This document shows positions 62,254 through 64,000 of a stretch of 64,000 nt of DNA, in pieces (positions within the stretch are counted from its first letter, which is position 1; every line of letters begins with the position of its first letter). The translations under genes were made by a program, and so were the position numbers. The stretch lies in contig NZ_CP083985.1 of NCBI RefSeq assembly GCF_020172665.1, positions 1,688,537-1,752,536 of the forward strand. The letters run 5' to 3'. A model generated the notes under the pieces. The model had not been told where the DNA came from, made no database searches, and was given only the letters and a program-made list of their open reading frames with translations. This DNA is from [Mycobacterium] zoologicum (GTDB lineage: Bacteria; Actinomycetota; Actinomycetes; Mycobacteriales; Mycobacteriaceae).

Positions 62254-62309
62254 AATCCAAACTGAGTTTGCTGATCAGCTCCAACGGCGGGGCCGGATTG
62301 GGGGTTGGA

Positions 62310-64000
62310 TGTGGCTCGCAGACGCCGCAGCCGGCAAGTGTTTGCCACAGCGTTCGGCAGTGTGCTGGCGCTCGGCGTGGCGCCACTGTCCGCTCCGCCC
62401 GCGCACGCTGACGTCGTCGAATCCGACTGGTTGCTCAACCTGTTCGATCCCGGGCCGGCACCGGCGGTCACCTTCGAGCCCTTCGACCTGAGTCAACTAT
62501 TCGACCAGTGGTTCTACACCCCACTGCACACCGATGTCGCGGAGTGGCTCGACAGCGCCGCCGGTCAGCAGATCGCCGGAGCCGTCAACGTTCTGCTCGG
62601 CAGCTATGCCATCGGTGACGGCGCGGCCGGAAACGCCGATCACAGCGACGGTTTCGCCGGCGGCTGGCTGATCGGTGACGGCGGCGCCGGGATCAATGGC
62701 GGCAGGGGCGGCGATGCCGGGATGTTCGGCAACGGTGGAGCGGGCGGCGCCGGAATCGACGGCCTGGCCGGCGGGGACGGTGGCGCCGGCGGGTGGTTGC
62801 TCGGCCGGGGCGGCGACGGCGGCGAGGGCGGTGCCGGGATCGCCGGTACGGACGGCGCGGCCGGAATCGAGGCGGCCGGCGGCGCCGGTCTTGGTGGCGG
62901 CACCGGTGGGGTCGGCGGCAACGGCGGCGCGGGCGGACTGCTGTTCGGGATCGGCGGCCGGGGCGGTTCCGGTGGTACGGCGGGCGTCGGGGGCACCGGT
63001 GGCGCCGGTGCCGACGGCGTCGAGGGACACCTCGATGGATGGGCCGGCGGTGCGGGCGGTGATGCCGGTGTCGCCGGCGCTGGTGGGCGCGGCGGAGGCG
63101 CCGGCGTGCTCGGGGCAACCGGGTCGGACGGGGCGACCGGGGCGTCGGCCCCCGCGAGCAGCGGTAACGGCGGTGCCGGCGGTGACGGCATGGACGCCGG
63201 CGCGCCCGGGGCGGCCGGCGGTGACGGGGGTGCCGGCGGCGCCGGCGGCGATCACGGTGACGGGGGTGCCGGCGGTAACGGTGGCAACGGTGCGGCTGGC
63301 GAGGGTGGCGCCGATGTCGGACCCACCGCGACGGGCGCCGACGGCGCGACAGGGCAGGCCGGTCAGACCGGTGGTGCCGGTGGCGACGGCGGAATGGGAG
63401 GGGCCGGGGGCGCCATCGCCGGCAACGGTGGCGCCGGTGGTCTCGGCGGTGACGGTGGCCGGGGCGGCGCGGGTGGTGTTGGCGGTGACGGCGGCGACGG
63501 GGTATTCGGCGGCAACGGTGGCAATGCCGGGCTGGGCGGGGCCGGCGGCGAGGGTGGTTCCGGTGGTCGGGGCGGCGACGGCGGCGCTGCCACACACGGG
63601 CTGGCCGGTGCCAACGGCGACGGCGGTAACGGCGGCGCCGGTGGGGATTCCGGCGCCGGTGGTAACGGCGGTGACGGTGGCGCCGGCACCGCGGCACACA
63701 TCGGGGGCGGCAACGGCGGCAACGGCGCCGACCCCGGTGCGGGCGGCGTCGGCGGTGCCGGCGGAGCGGCGGGCACCGGTGGTCGTGCCGGCAGCGGCAG
63801 TGCCGGTACGGCCGGTGCCGCCGGGCTGCTGGCCACCGGCGGCGGCAACGGCGGCGTCGGGGGACGCGGCTTCGACTATTCCGGGGCGGCCACGCCGGCC
63901 CGGTTCGCTGTGCTGGCCGCGCCCGCGGGTGGTGCTCGGGTCGGCGGCGCCGGTGGTCTCGGCGGCAATGCCGCCCTGCTCCTGTCTCTTATACACATCT
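62310..64000 (+). CDS. PGRS-type Gly-rich secreted protein without PE domain, truncated at contig end
   Basis: Frame opens with GTG at 62310: an Arg-rich start (RRRRSR), a hydrophobic signal region ending near residue 35 (PPAHA), and a short acidic/aromatic domain (about 36-85, [20 protein letters not shown] and [13 protein letters not shown]) before a very long GGxGGx region with repeated [12 protein letters not shown] units and occasional longer spacers. No PE domain (no N-terminal Pro-Glu helical hairpin) is present. No stop occurs before the window ends; the final residues (LSLIHI) come from the adapter, so true coding ends by 63981 and the C-terminus is missing. Likely a cell-surface protein. 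Confidence 0.82.
62640..63981 (+). repeat. PGRS Gly-rich degenerate repeat tract
   Basis: About 1.3 kb of imperfect GGC GGN GCC GGN-type units encoding GGA/GGN/GGD repeats. Such tracts recombine easily and break assemblies; this one coincides with the contig end. Confidence 0.85.
63982..64000. other. Residual Nextera transposase adapter
   Basis: The last 19 bases are CTGTCTCTTATACACATCT, exactly the reverse complement of the Tn5 mosaic-end adapter used in Nextera libraries. This is a library artefact, not genomic DNA. Confidence 0.98.

Noticed and set aside
62497..63996. 499-codon minus-strand frame opposite the PGRS repeats
   Set aside because: Repetitive Ala/Gly/Thr shadow of the GC-rich repeats, and its start (MYKRQ) is encoded by the adapter.

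Overview
The window is high-GC actinobacterial DNA from the Mycobacteriaceae. Evidence: a complete mycobactin locus with IdeR-type iron boxes, an MTB12-family antigen, hemophore-related and PGRS proteins, leaderless transcripts, GTG/TTG starts, and the gene order mbtH - mtb12 - hrcA - dnaJ2 - rsmE - phoH - ybeY - corC-like - era - amidase - recO - uppS, known from M. tuberculosis but here carrying several insertions. The exported protein at 3124-4065 hints at a non-tuberculous species, perhaps of the terrae group; that is a weak inference. The last 19 bases are a Nextera transposase adapter, so the sequence ends in an untrimmed contig end.

Region 1 (1-3123, minus strand): an SDR / ferritin-like diiron protein / Baeyer-Villiger-type monooxygenase operon, the last gene cut by the window edge, followed by a strong hairpin terminator that belongs to the next gene.

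Region 2 (3124-38584): one large siderophore locus. Two IdeR boxes separate an unknown exported protein from mbtL-mbtM-mbtN. mbtK and irtA-irtB diverge from a third box. mbtA and mbtB diverge from a fourth. A fifth, identical to the fourth, drives mbtT-mbtC-mbtD-mbtE-mbtF-mbtG-mbtH. The lipid-arm genes (mbtK-N), the importer (irtAB) and the core assembly line, which are separate in M. tuberculosis, are adjacent here. No salicylate synthase (mbtI) is present. Two toxin-antitoxin modules (VapBC type; RES/Xre type), a cutinase and a SnoaL-like gene interrupt the locus. MbtE is unusual: it has two full C-A-PCP modules, the second adenylation domain lacks the usual substrate-binding Asp, and a 49-bp inverted repeat lies at both ends of the gene.

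Region 3 (38588-44100): an accessory island with an FGGY kinase translationally coupled to a sphingosine-1-phosphate-lyase homologue, divergent from ethanolamine ammonia-lyase eutB-eutC, followed by a decayed LysR regulator. It looks like a pathway for amino-alcohol or long-chain-base breakdown.

Region 4 (44168-62215): conserved housekeeping genes (heat-shock control, ribosome maturation, DNA repair, decaprenyl diphosphate synthesis). Accessory genes are interleaved: an AraC regulator and methyltransferase, a Doc-type toxin-antitoxin pair, a lipoprotein, a second Baeyer-Villiger-type monooxygenase, a rhodanese with a hemophore-like protein, a collagen-like exported protein and another methyltransferase.

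Region 5 (62216-64000): the start of a signal-peptide-bearing PGRS protein without a PE domain, truncated at the adapter. No tRNA, rRNA, CRISPR array, insertion sequence or origin was seen, and no gene-free stretch exceeds 300 bases.
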